A DNA stretch of 10,862 nt, from assembly GCA_046541515.1 (NCBI GenBank), contig JBKHDD010000170.1, positions 1 to 10,862 on the forward strand, read 5' to 3'. Positions 1 through 5,787 of the stretch are shown here, piece by piece. The notes beneath the pieces were generated by a model. It was not told where the DNA came from, did no database searches, and saw only the letters and a list, made by a program, of their open reading frames with translations. The position numbers and the translations under genes were made by a program. This stretch comes from CAYFVR01 sp046541515 (GTDB lineage Bacteria > Desulfobacterota > Desulfobacteria > Desulfobacterales > Desulfococcaceae). The stretch's first letter is position 1, and every line of letters starts with the position of its first letter.

Positions 1-365
1 TCACTTGCCACGGGCTCCGCCACGGCTTCGCCGCCCACTTGCTGGAGGCGAACTACGACATTCGCGCCATCCAGGAGTTGCTGGGCCACAGCGACGTCCG
101 CACCACCATGATCTACACCCGCGTCGCCAAAAGCCGAACCGTCAAGGAAGCAAAAAAGCCCGCTGGATTTATGGACCGCTTGCTTCCTCCGGCGGGCGGC
201 CCCCCGGTCGCCGACGACCAGAAGCCGCACTTCCTGGGCTCACCGGGCCAACAGCTACGGGGAGTGCGCGCCCGCCGAATTCGAGAGTCCCGGGCGCCCG
301 CTTCAGCGGACCTCTTCGAATTCAGCCGGGGGATTCATTCCCCGGCCCCGCAGCGACGGCGTTAA
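1..365 (+). CDS. Tyrosine recombinase/integrase, C-terminal part only (partial at left edge)
   Basis: This is the end of a site-specific tyrosine recombinase, read in the frame beginning at base 3. The visible catalytic elements are an HxxR box (H at 9-11, R at 18-20, in the context TCHGLRHGFAAHLL), the second histidine in LLGHSDV (87-89) and the nucleophilic tyrosine in TTMIYTRV (114-116). The nine-residue spacing from the second His to the Tyr is normal for the family. The LEANYDIRAIQELLGH stretch resembles integron integrases and XerC/D-like enzymes. The first catalytic Arg and the N-terminal DNA-binding domain lie outside the window. After the tyrosine the frame stays open for about 83 more codons, which is unusually long. 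This tail is rich in Pro, Arg and Gly and runs through inverted repeats, so the natural C-terminus may have been lost by rearrangement. Whether the enzyme is active cannot be judged here. Confidence 0.75.
   Translation, partial: TCHGLRHGFAAHLLEANYDIRAIQELLGHSDVRTTMIYTRVAKSRTVKEAKKPAGFMDRLLPPAGGPPVADDQKPHFLGSPGQQLRGVRARRIRESRAPASADLFEFSRGIHSPAPQRRR
325..346. repeat. 22-bp palindrome, copy 1
   Basis: The arms GCCGGGG (325-331) and CCCCGGC (340-346) flank the centre GATTCATT. An identical 22-bp copy lies at 790-811. The flanks of the two copies are not alike, so the palindrome itself is the conserved unit. It falls inside the long open tail of the recombinase fragment. It could be a REP-like repeat or a protein-binding site; its function is unknown. 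Confidence 0.7.
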
Positions 366-378
366 GTCAAGCGTTTTT

Positions 379-415
379 ACCTCCCTTTTTTTTAAAGGGG
401 GCAAGGGGGGTTTTT
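379..415 (+). terminator. Possible rho-independent terminator after the recombinase fragment
   Basis: CTCCCTTT (381-388) can pair with AAAGGGGG (394-401) with one G-U pair. Alternatively ACCTCCC (379-385) can pair with GGGGGGT (405-411). Five T's (411-415) follow on the plus strand. The site lies 14 bases after the recombinase stop codon. Similar C-run/T-run, A-run/G-run hairpins occur as dispersed repeats in many genomes, so a repeat is an alternative reading. Confidence 0.35.
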
Positions 416-630
416 CGACAATGATTTAAAGTCATTCGTCAATTATTCGCCACGACGTTGCCGATTCCACAATCGTCGTTCCTTATTAATTCAACGCCAT
501 GGCGGCGCGGCGGCCGGGTGGCATTTCAATTTTCACAAATCGCTTTCGGGGGAAAAAAACGCCGGAGTTTGGGGCAACCGGCTATCCGCCCCGGCAGAAA
601 ACCATCTTCCGCCCATGCCCCATCTTGAGG

Positions 631-720
631 CGGGTTTCTTCCTTGCGTGACGGGAGGCGAAGCCTCCGGATGGCATTGCGAGGCGAAGCCTCGCAACGAG
701 AGACGAGAGGGAAATACCCG
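631..720. repeat. Tandem hairpin repeat (REP/BIME-like or small MITE)
   Basis: Two hairpins with a GAA loop share the core GAGGCGAAGCCTC. The first has a 6-bp perfect stem (GGAGGC at 653-658 with GCCTCC at 662-667). The second has a 9-bp perfect stem (TTGCGAGGC at 676-684 with GCCTCGCAA at 688-696). Outside them, CGGGTTTCTTCC (631-642) and GGGAAATACCCG (709-720) match as inverted repeats at 9 of 12 positions. The whole unit could therefore fold as a cloverleaf or cruciform. This architecture is typical of REP/BIME-type intergenic repeats, but only one copy of the full unit is visible here. Confidence 0.6.
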
Positions 721-760
721 ACGGAAGGGATCGCTGTGAAACTTCAATTTCCATGGAGCG

Positions 761-781
761 AGCGCCCTTCAGGGCGCTTTT
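761..781 (+). terminator. Short hairpin with T-run, terminator-like
   Basis: AGCGCCC (761-767), the loop TTCA and GGGCGCT (772-778) form a perfect stem followed by TTT on the plus strand. No plus-strand gene ends directly before it. It may be a repeat-associated hairpin rather than a working terminator. Confidence 0.4.
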
Positions 782-789
782 CGGGATGA

Positions 790-811
790 GCCGGGGGATT
801 CATTCCCCGGC
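790..811. repeat. 22-bp palindrome, copy 2
   Basis: This is identical over all 22 bases to the palindrome at 325-346, with arms GCCGGGG and CCCCGGC around GATTCATT. It begins 12 bases after the stem at 761-778. The two copies are direct repeats bracketing most of the gene-free interval. Confidence 0.7.
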
Positions 812-857
812 GGCGGGGAAGGCACATTTATCAAGGCGGAGAAGGAAAACGCGGAAA

Positions 858-892
858 TAAAAAAAGGGCTCCGGAATTTCCGGAACCCTTTT
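858..892 (-). terminator. Rho-independent terminator of the tRNA-Val/tRNA-Asp unit
   Basis: On the minus strand GGGTTCCGG (888-880), a 5-nt loop and CCGGAGCCC (874-866) form a 9-bp stem with one G-U pair. A run of seven T's (865-859) follows. It lies 10 bases beyond the CCA end of tRNA-Asp, which is where the end of this transcript is expected. On the plus strand only TTTT follows the stem, so the main direction is minus. Confidence 0.8.
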
Positions 893-898
893 CGAATA

Positions 899-976
899 TG
901 GCGGGAGCGACGAGACTCGAACTCGCGACCTCCGGCGTGACAGGCCGGCGTTCTAACCAAACTGAACTACGCCCCC
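899..976 (-). tRNA. tRNA-Asp (anticodon GTC)
   Basis: A full cloverleaf of 78 nt folds on the minus strand. The acceptor pairs GGGGGCG with CGCTCCC (one G-U). The anticodon stem is CCGGC/GCCGG with the loop CTGTCAC, giving anticodon GTC. The T arm is GCGAG-TTCGAGT-CTCGT. The discriminator is G, and CCA is encoded in the DNA (901-899). It lies 40 nt after tRNA-Val on the same strand and before an intrinsic terminator, so the two tRNAs are probably one transcript. Confidence 0.96.
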
Positions 977-1016
977 GTTGTGAGCCGATTTTCTCTTTCG
1001 ACGATTCGCTGGGAAA

Positions 1017-1092
1017 TGGTGGGCGGAACAGGGCTTGAACCTGTGACCCTCGGCTTGTAAGGCCGACGCTCTCCCAACTGAGCTACCCGCCC
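1017..1092 (-). tRNA. tRNA-Val (anticodon TAC)
   Basis: A 76-nt cloverleaf folds on the minus strand. The acceptor pairs GGGCGGG with TCCGCCC (last pair G-U). The anticodon stem is TCGGC/GCCGA with the loop CTTACAA, giving anticodon TAC. The T arm is ACAGG-TTCAAGC-CCTGT. The discriminator is A and CCA is encoded (1019-1017). It follows lon on the same strand after about 94 nt and has its own candidate promoter at 1158-1130. Confidence 0.96.
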
Positions 1093-1129
1093 GCTCTTCC
1101 CGGCGGGCTGACCGCCAAAAACGAAAGCC

Positions 1130-1158
1130 TATCTATCAGCACCGCCGCCCTTCGTCAA
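1130..1158 (-). promoter_or_regulatory. Candidate sigma-70-type promoter for tRNA-Val/tRNA-Asp
   Basis: On the minus strand TTGACG (1158-1153) is followed, after a 17-bp spacer, by TAGATA (1135-1130). The predicted start near 1123 lies about 30 nt before the mature 5' end of tRNA-Val, a usual leader length. The -35 box is good and the -10 box is moderate (3 of 6). It sits in the hairpin that follows lon, so the tRNAs may be transcribed independently of lon. Confidence 0.5.
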
Positions 1159-1188
1159 TATTTTTTTTCAAGGGCGGCCATTTTTTTT
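1144..1188 (+). terminator. Intrinsic terminator facing into the 3' end of lon (plus direction)
   Basis: GCCGCCCTT (1144-1152) pairs perfectly with AAGGGCGGC (1170-1178) across a 17-nt loop. On the plus strand the stem is followed by CA and then eight T's (1181-1188), which is the terminator layout. On the minus strand, the direction of lon, no T-run follows. As an RNA the minus-strand hairpin could still protect or process the lon 3' end. The T-run orientation suggests a block to rightward transcription into lon. Confidence 0.5.
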
Positions 1189-3649
1189 AATTCAAGGTGC
1201 GCGGCTCGCCGGCCTCCGGCTTTTCGGGGATCATCTCCACCGGCATCTTCTTCTCCTTGGCGGCCTTGGGATCGCCCTCGGAAACCTCCGCGGACAGCGC
1301 GTGGAACAGCACCTCGTCCATGTGCTCCACCGCGACCACCTCCACCTGGCGCAGAACCGCCGCCGGGATGTCCTTCAGGTCCTTCTCGTTCTCCCGGGGA
1401 ATAAGCACCTTGGTCATGCCCGCCCGGTGGGCCGCCAGCAATTTCTCCTTCAGGCCGCCGATGGGCAGCACCCGGCCCCGCAGGGTGATCTCGCCGGTCA
1501 TGGCCACGTCCCGTCGCACGGTGCGGCGGGTCAAGGCCGAAGCGATGGAGGTGCACATGGAAATGCCGGCCGACGGTCCGTCCTTGGGGATGGCCCCTTC
1601 CGGCACGTGGATGTGCATATCCAGCGTCTTGTGAAAATCCTCGCTGATGGAAAGCGACTCGGCGCGGGTGCGCACGTAGCTGACCGCCGCCTGGGCCGAC
1701 TCCTTCATCACGTCGCCCAGCTTGCCGGTCACCGTCACCTTGCCCGAGCCGGGCATGACGGCGGTTTCCACCTGGAGCAGCTCGCCGCCGAACTGGGTCC
1801 AGGCCAGGCCGGTCACAAGCCCCGCCTGATCTTCCTTTTCTACCTGGTTGATCCGGAACTGCTCCGGCCCCAGGTGCTTGGTCACCGACTTCTCGGTCAC
1901 CCGAATGGCGCCGGTCTCGCTCGCCTCGCCGTTCTTGAGCACTTCCCGGGCCACCTTGCGGCAGATGGAGGCGATCTCCCGCTCCAGGTTCCGCACCCCG
2001 GCCTCCCGGGTGTAGTAGCGGATGATGTGCAACACCGCGTTTTTGGAAAACTGAATTTCCCGGTCGCCCAGGCCGTTCATCTCCACCTGTTTGGGAATCA
2101 GAAAGTCCTTGGCGATGTTGTACTTTTCGTGCTCGGTGTAGCCGGGCAACCGGATGATCTCCATCCGGTCCTGCAAGGGCAACGGAATGTCCGGCAGGGT
2201 GTTGGCGGTGGTGATGAACAGGATGTTGGTCAGGTCGTAGTCCAGATCCAAGTAGTGGTCGTTGAAGCTGTAGTTCTGCTCCGGGTCCAGCACCTCCAGC
2301 AGCGCCGCGGACGGATCGCCCCGGAAATCCATGCTCATCTTGTCCACCTCGTCCAGGCAGAAGACCGGGTTGTTGACCCCCACCTTCCGCAGGGACTGGA
2401 TCACCTTGCCGGGCATGGCGCCGATGTAGGTGCGCCGGTGGCCGCGGATTTCCGCCTCGTCCCGAACGCCGCCCAAAGAGAGGCGAACGAACTTTCGGCC
2501 GGTGGCCCGGGCCACGGAGCGGGCGATGGAGGTTTTTCCCACGCCCGGAGGACCCACCAGACAGAGAATCGGCCCCCGGATCTTTTTGACCAGGGTCTGG
2601 ACCGCCAAATACTCCAGGATCCGTTCCTTGGGCTTTTCCAGCCCGAAATGATCCTTGTCCAGAATGGCCTCGGCCTCGTTGATGTCGGTGCGGACCTTGC
2701 TGCGCTCCGACCAGGGAATGCCGACGATCCAGTCGATATAGTTGCGGACCACGGTGGCCTCGGCGGACATGGGCGTCATCTGCTTGAGTTTCTTGAACTC
2801 GGCCCAGACCTTGTTCTTGGCCTCCTTGGGCATCCGCTTGCGCTTGATGCGCTTTTCCAGCTCGTTGAACTCCTCGGTGGGGTCCTCTTCGCCGCCCATC
2901 TCCTTGCGAATGGCGCGCATCTGCTCGTTGAGATAGTAGTTCTTCTGGGTCCGCTCCATCTGGTCCTTCACGCGGCCCTTGATGCGCTGGTCCACCTGGA
3001 AGACCTCGATTTCCATTTTGACCAGATTCAGCAGATGCTCCAACCGCTCCTTCACGGAAACCGCTTCCAGCAACTTCTGCTTTTCCTCGATGCCGAAGGA
3101 AAAATGGGCCGCCACGGTGTCCGAAAGCTGGGAGGGATCGGTGATCCCGGCAATGTTTCCCACCAGCTCCTTGGAAATGTTTTTGTTGACCTTGGCGTAC
3201 TCCTCGAAGCCTTCCACCACGGCCCGGCTCAGGGCCACCACCTCGGCGTCGGTGTCGTGGGTTTCCGCCAGGCCGGTGACCTCCACCTGGAAAAATTTGT
3301 CGTTTTCCAGAAAATTGGTGATGCGGCCCCGGGCCTTCCCCTCCACCAGCGCCTTCACCGTGCCGTCCGGCAGGCGAAGCAGTTGGAGAACGCTGCCGAT
3401 GGTCCCCACCGGGTTGATGTCCCGGGGACGGGGGTTGTCGATGTTGGCCTTGCGCTGGGTGGAGAGAAACACGGTCTTTTCGTGATTCATGGCGCTGGTC
3501 AGCGCCTCCACCGATTTGGCGCGCCCCACGAAAAGCGGGGCGACCATGTGAGGAAAGACGACGATGTCCCGAAGCGGCAACAGGGGCAACACTCGGCCGA
3601 CCATGTTGGGATCATCGTCCTTCCGAAGAATCTTTTGCAGATTGATCAT
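1187..3649 (-). CDS. lon: ATP-dependent protease Lon (LonA)
   Basis: This is a cytoplasmic AAA+ serine protease that degrades misfolded and regulatory proteins. At 820 residues it is somewhat longer than E. coli Lon (784). The order is an N-terminal substrate-binding domain starting at VGRVLPLLPLRDIVVFPHM, a helical linker, the ATPase with Walker A GPPGVGKT (366-373) and Walker B CLDEVDKM (D433, E434), then the C-terminal protease. The catalytic dyad is Ser693 (DGPSAGI) and Lys736 (GGLKEKL), with the same 43-residue spacing as E. coli S679/K722. The ATG at 3649 is preceded by AAGGTGAT at a suitable distance. About 17 residues precede the conserved MVGRVLPLL block, and a later start at that Met is possible but has no better binding site. 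The C-terminus carries a charged Lys/Glu/Pro-rich tail. lon lies 60 nt after clpX on the same strand, separated by a hairpin at 3670-3700. The gene looks intact. Confidence 0.97.
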   Translation of the reverse strand: MINLQKILRKDDDPNMVGRVLPLLPLRDIVVFPHMVAPLFVGRAKSVEALTSAMNHEKTVFLSTQRKANIDNPRPRDINPVGTIGSVLQLLRLPDGTVKALVEGKARGRITNFLENDKFFQVEVTGLAETHDTDAEVVALSRAVVEGFEEYAKVNKNISKELVGNIAGITDPSQLSDTVAAHFSFGIEEKQKLLEAVSVKERLEHLLNLVKMEIEVFQVDQRIKGRVKDQMERTQKNYYLNEQMRAIRKEMGGEEDPTEEFNELEKRIKRKRMPKEAKNKVWAEFKKLKQMTPMSAEATVVRNYIDWIVGIPWSERSKVRTDINEAEAILDKDHFGLEKPKERILEYLAVQTLVKKIRGPILCLVGPPGVGKTSIARSVARATGRKFVRLSLGGVRDEAEIRGHRRTYIGAMPGKVIQSLRKVGVNNPVFCLDEVDKMSMDFRGDPSAALLEVLDPEQNYSFNDHYLDLDYDLTNILFITTANTLPDIPLPLQDRMEIIRLPGYTEHEKYNIAKDFLIPKQVEMNGLGDREIQFSKNAVLHIIRYYTREAGVRNLEREIASICRKVAREVLKNGEASETGAIRVTEKSVTKHLGPEQFRINQVEKEDQAGLVTGLAWTQFGGELLQVETAVMPGSGKVTVTGKLGDVMKESAQAAVSYVRTRAESLSISEDFHKTLDMHIHVPEGAIPKDGPSAGISMCTSIASALTRRTVRRDVAMTGEITLRGRVLPIGGLKEKLLAAHRAGMTKVLIPRENEKDLKDIPAAVLRQVEVVAVEHMDEVLFHALSAEVSEGDPKAAKEKKMPVEMIPEKPEAGEPRTLN

Positions 3650-3669
3650 GGAATATCACCTTGCACGAA

Positions 3670-3700
3670 GGGCGCCGGGCGGGAAAGCCGTCCGACGCCC
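3670..3700 (-). other. Stem-loop in the clpX-lon gap
   Basis: On the minus-strand RNA, GGGCGTCGG (3700-3692) pairs with CCGGCGCCC (3678-3670) as a 9-bp stem with one G-U pair and a 13-nt loop. The U falls on the minus-strand RNA, so the fold is better in the sense direction than in the antisense direction. No T-run follows, so complete termination is unlikely. It may mark processing or partial attenuation between clpX and lon. Confidence 0.5.
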
Positions 3701-3709
3701 GTTGCGTAG

Positions 3710-4954
3710 TTAAGCCTGCTTTTTGGTCGGTTCGTACAGCAGAATGGGCTCCTCCTGGTTGAGGACCACCTCTTCGCCGACCACGCATTCCTTCACGTTT
3801 TCCAGGGAAGGAATCTGGTACATGATGTCGAGCATGCAGTTCTCCATGATGGCCCGCAGGCCCCGGGCGCCCGATTTGCGCTTCAGCGCCTCTTCGGCGA
3901 TGGCGGTCAGGGCGCTGTCGGTGAACCGCAGGTTGACGCCCTCCATCTCGAACAGCTTCTGGTACTGCTTGGTGAGGGCGTTGCGCGGTTCCTTCAGAAT
4001 CCGCACCAGCGAATTGGCGTTCAGCTCGCCCAGGGTGGCGATCACGGGCAAACGACCCAGGAATTCCGGAATCAGGCCGTACTTGATCAAGTCTTCGGGC
4101 CGAATCTGCTTCAGGGTTTCGCCGGTGGTCTTCTCCTCGGGCTTCAAAATCTTGGCCCCGAAGCCCAGCGCCTTGGAGCCCAGCCGGTTCTGGATGATCC
4201 GCTCCAGCCCGTTGAAGGTTCCGCCGCAGATGAACAGGATGTTGGAGGTGTCCACCTTGACGAAATCCTGCTGGGGATGCTTCCGCCCGCCCTTGGGGGG
4301 CACGCTGGCGGTGGTTCCCTCGATGATCTTGAGCAGGGCCTGCTGAACGCCCTCGCCGGAAACGTCCCGGGTGATGGACGGGTTGTCCGACTTGGACGCG
4401 ATCTTGTCGATCTCGTCGATGTAGACGATGCCGCGCTTGGCCTTCTCCACGTCGTAGTCGGCGTTCTGGAGAAGGGAGAGGATGATGTTCTCCACGTCCT
4501 CGCCCACGTAGCCGGCCTCGGTCAGGCTGGTGGCGTCGGCGATGGTGAAGGGCACGTTGAGAAACCGGGCCAGGGTCTGGGCCAGCAGCGTCTTGCCCGA
4601 ACCGGTGGGTCCGATCAGCAGAATGTTGCTCTTCTGCAACTCCACGTCCCCGGCGGTCACGGCCGAATCCAGCCGCTTGTAATGGTTGTACACCGCCACG
4701 GAAAGCACCCGCTTGGCCCCATCCTGCTCGATGACGTACTCGTCGAGCATCTGGTTGATCTCCTTGGGGATCAGGTTTACCTCGACCTCCCGGGCGTCCT
4801 TTTCGCTCTCCTCCTCGATAATTTCGCTGCACAGCTGAATGCATTCGTCGCAGATGTAGACCGCCGGGCCCGCGATCAGCTTTTTGACCTCGTTCTGGCT
4901 TTTTCCGCAGAAGGAGCAGAACAGGTTGTCGTGGTCGTCTTTCTTCCGGGTCAT
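3710..4954 (-). CDS. clpX: ClpX, ATPase subunit of the ClpXP protease
   Basis: This AAA+ unfoldase recognises tagged or adaptor-delivered proteins and threads them into ClpP. It has 414 residues; E. coli ClpX has 424. The N-terminal zinc-binding domain has C13, C16, C35 and C38. Walker A is GPTGSGKT (115-122), pore loop 1 is GYVGE (Y149) and Walker B is VYIDEIDK (D180, E181). The ClpP-docking loop has LGF at 263-265, where many bacteria have IGF. The C-terminal small domain includes the sensor-2 region GARGLRAIM. The ATG at 4954 starts 3 nt after the clpP stop. Its ribosome binding site AAGGAGGGA overlaps the last clpP codons, so the two genes are probably translationally coupled. Nothing is missing. 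Confidence 0.98.
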   Translation of the reverse strand: MTRKKDDHDNLFCSFCGKSQNEVKKLIAGPAVYICDECIQLCSEIIEEESEKDAREVEVNLIPKEINQMLDEYVIEQDGAKRVLSVAVYNHYKRLDSAVTAGDVELQKSNILLIGPTGSGKTLLAQTLARFLNVPFTIADATSLTEAGYVGEDVENIILSLLQNADYDVEKAKRGIVYIDEIDKIASKSDNPSITRDVSGEGVQQALLKIIEGTTASVPPKGGRKHPQQDFVKVDTSNILFICGGTFNGLERIIQNRLGSKALGFGAKILKPEEKTTGETLKQIRPEDLIKYGLIPEFLGRLPVIATLGELNANSLVRILKEPRNALTKQYQKLFEMEGVNLRFTDSALTAIAEEALKRKSGARGLRAIMENCMLDIMYQIPSLENVKECVVGEEVVLNQEEPILLYEPTKKQA

Positions 4955-4957
4955 AAC

Positions 4958-5572
4958 TTATCCCTCCTTCTCCGCCAGCCGATCCAGGTCGTCGCGGTTG
5001 GCCATCACGTGGTCCACGAGCCCGTAATCCCGGGCGTCCGCGCCGGACATAAAGAAATCGCGGTCGGTGTCTTTTTCGATCTGTTCCATGGGCTGGCCGG
5101 TATGATGCACGAGGATGTTGTTCAGCGCGTCGCGCATCCGCAGAATCTCCTTGGCCTGGATGGCGATGTCGCTTGCCTGGCCTTGGGAGCCGCCCATGGG
5201 CTGATGAATCATAATGCGGGCGTTGGGCAGCGCGTAGCGCTTCCCCTTGGCGCCCGCCGCCAGCAGCACGGCCCCCATGCTCGCCGCCTGGCCGATGCAA
5301 ACGGTGGCGATGTCGGGCTTGATGTACTGCATGGTGTCGTATACGGCCAAGCCGGCGGTCACAACGCCGCCCGGAGAGTTCACGTAGAAGTTAATGTCTT
5401 TTTCGGGGTCCTCGGATTCCAGAAACAGCAGCTGGGCGATCAACAGGTTGGCGATCTCGTCGTTGATCGCCGTGCCCAGGAAGATGATCCGATCTTTGAG
5501 AAGCCGGGAATAGATGTCGTATGCACGCTCGCCCCTGCTGCTCTGTTCGATGACCATGGGAATCAATGGCAC
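4958..5572 (-). CDS. clpP: ClpP, proteolytic subunit of the Clp protease
   Basis: This self-compartmentalising serine peptidase forms a tetradecamer and works with ClpX encoded next to it. It has 204 residues. The catalytic triad is Ser98 (GQAASMGA), His123 (MIHQP) and Asp172 (TDRDFFM), within one residue of mature E. coli ClpP numbering (S97, H122, D171). The glycine-rich NSPGG at 65-69 is present. The N-terminus LIPMVIEQSSRGERAYDIYS is typical and carries little propeptide. The start is GTG at 5572. It is chosen because AAAAGGAG stands 7 nt upstream and the protein then begins at the conserved PLIPMV. The gap to tig is 215 nt and holds a 13-bp hairpin and a candidate promoter, so clpPX may be expressed separately from tig. 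Confidence 0.97.
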   Translation of the reverse strand: MPLIPMVIEQSSRGERAYDIYSRLLKDRIIFLGTAINDEIANLLIAQLLFLESEDPEKDINFYVNSPGGVVTAGLAVYDTMQYIKPDIATVCIGQAASMGAVLLAAGAKGKRYALPNARIMIHQPMGGSQGQASDIAIQAKEILRMRDALNNILVHHTGQPMEQIEKDTDRDFFMSGADARDYGLVDHVMANRDDLDRLAEKEG

Positions 5573-5625
5573 GAGATATCTCCTTTTATAATTCGGGTAC
5601 CCGCTTCCGAATGAAAGCTGGAATA

Positions 5626-5654
5626 ATGGTTGTACGCATTTGGATGATTGTCAA
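5626..5654 (-). promoter_or_regulatory. Candidate promoter for clpP-clpX, possibly heat-shock type
   Basis: On the minus strand a perfect TTGACA (5654-5649) overlaps the downstream foot of the hairpin at 5651-5685. After a 17-bp spacer comes AACCAT followed by TAT (5631-5623). As a sigma-70 -10 box this is poor. As a sigma-32 -10 element (consensus around CCCCAT) the core CCAT fits at an acceptable spacing. The start would be about 50 nt before the clpP GTG. The reading is tentative, because E. coli clpP has a known sigma-32 promoter but nothing here proves the same factor. Confidence 0.35.
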
Positions 5655-5685
5655 CGGACCGGGCCGGGGCGACCCGGTCCGTTGA
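5651..5685. other. 13-bp perfect stem-loop between tig and clpP
   Basis: TCAACGGACCGGG (5651-5663) pairs perfectly with CCCGGTCCGTTGA (5673-5685) around a 9-nt loop. Neither strand has a T-run after the stem. It lies 102 nt after the tig stop codon on the minus strand. It could protect the tig 3' end, act as a rho-assisted stop or be an operator next to the clpP promoter candidate. Function is not settled by sequence. Confidence 0.65.
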
Positions 5686-5787
5686 ACGAAAAAAGACCGG
5701 CGAAGAGCGAACGCGGAGAAGGATTCGGAACGAGGCGGCGGGGGGCGCGGCGAGGGAACCGGAGCGCGATTGGCGAACGGGAGCGAA

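Larger units (their letters stand above)
366..857. other. Gene-free, palindrome-rich interval
   Basis: I see no credible gene here: the short open frames lack family-like composition and ribosome binding sites, and they cross hairpins. The interval holds several stem-loops. One is the poly-T/poly-G hairpin at 379-415. Another pairs ACGACGTTG (452-460) with CAATCGTCGT (470-479), with one bulge. The others are the tandem GAA-loop hairpins at 653-696, the hairpin at 761-778 and the second copy of the 22-bp palindrome at 790-811. Part of it (420-500) is more AT-rich than its surroundings. It resembles an intergenic repeat cluster or the debris of a mobile element beside the recombinase fragment. 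Confidence 0.6.

Noticed and set aside
361..495. Integron-like core sites GTTAAGT (361-367) and ATTCAAC (489-495) near the integrase end
   Set aside because: They match the loose GTTRRRY/RYYYAAC patterns, but no partner core site follows at attC distance. They also lie at the 3' end of the integrase gene, whereas attI normally adjoins its 5' end. Chance is likely.
499..789. Small open frames in 499-789 on either strand
   Set aside because: They run through the tandem hairpins and lack ribosome binding sites. The peptide similarity one might see in other genomes would come from translated repeats.
899..976. tRNA-Asp as the attachment site of the nearby recombinase
   Set aside because: No second copy of the tRNA 3' end could be found in 1-898, so there is no sign of an att duplication in the window.
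1301..3709. Very long plus-strand open frame (about 800 codons) antisense to lon
   Set aside because: It mirrors lon exactly, has His/Leu/Gly-biased nonsense composition and matches no family. GC-rich codon use removes stops on the opposite strand.
4277..5614. Long plus-strand open frame antisense to clpX and clpP, and a 562-codon minus-strand frame at 3612-5300
   Set aside because: Both are out-of-frame or antisense shadows of two clearly intact genes; they have Arg/Gly-rich or Val/Leu/His-biased composition and no motif.
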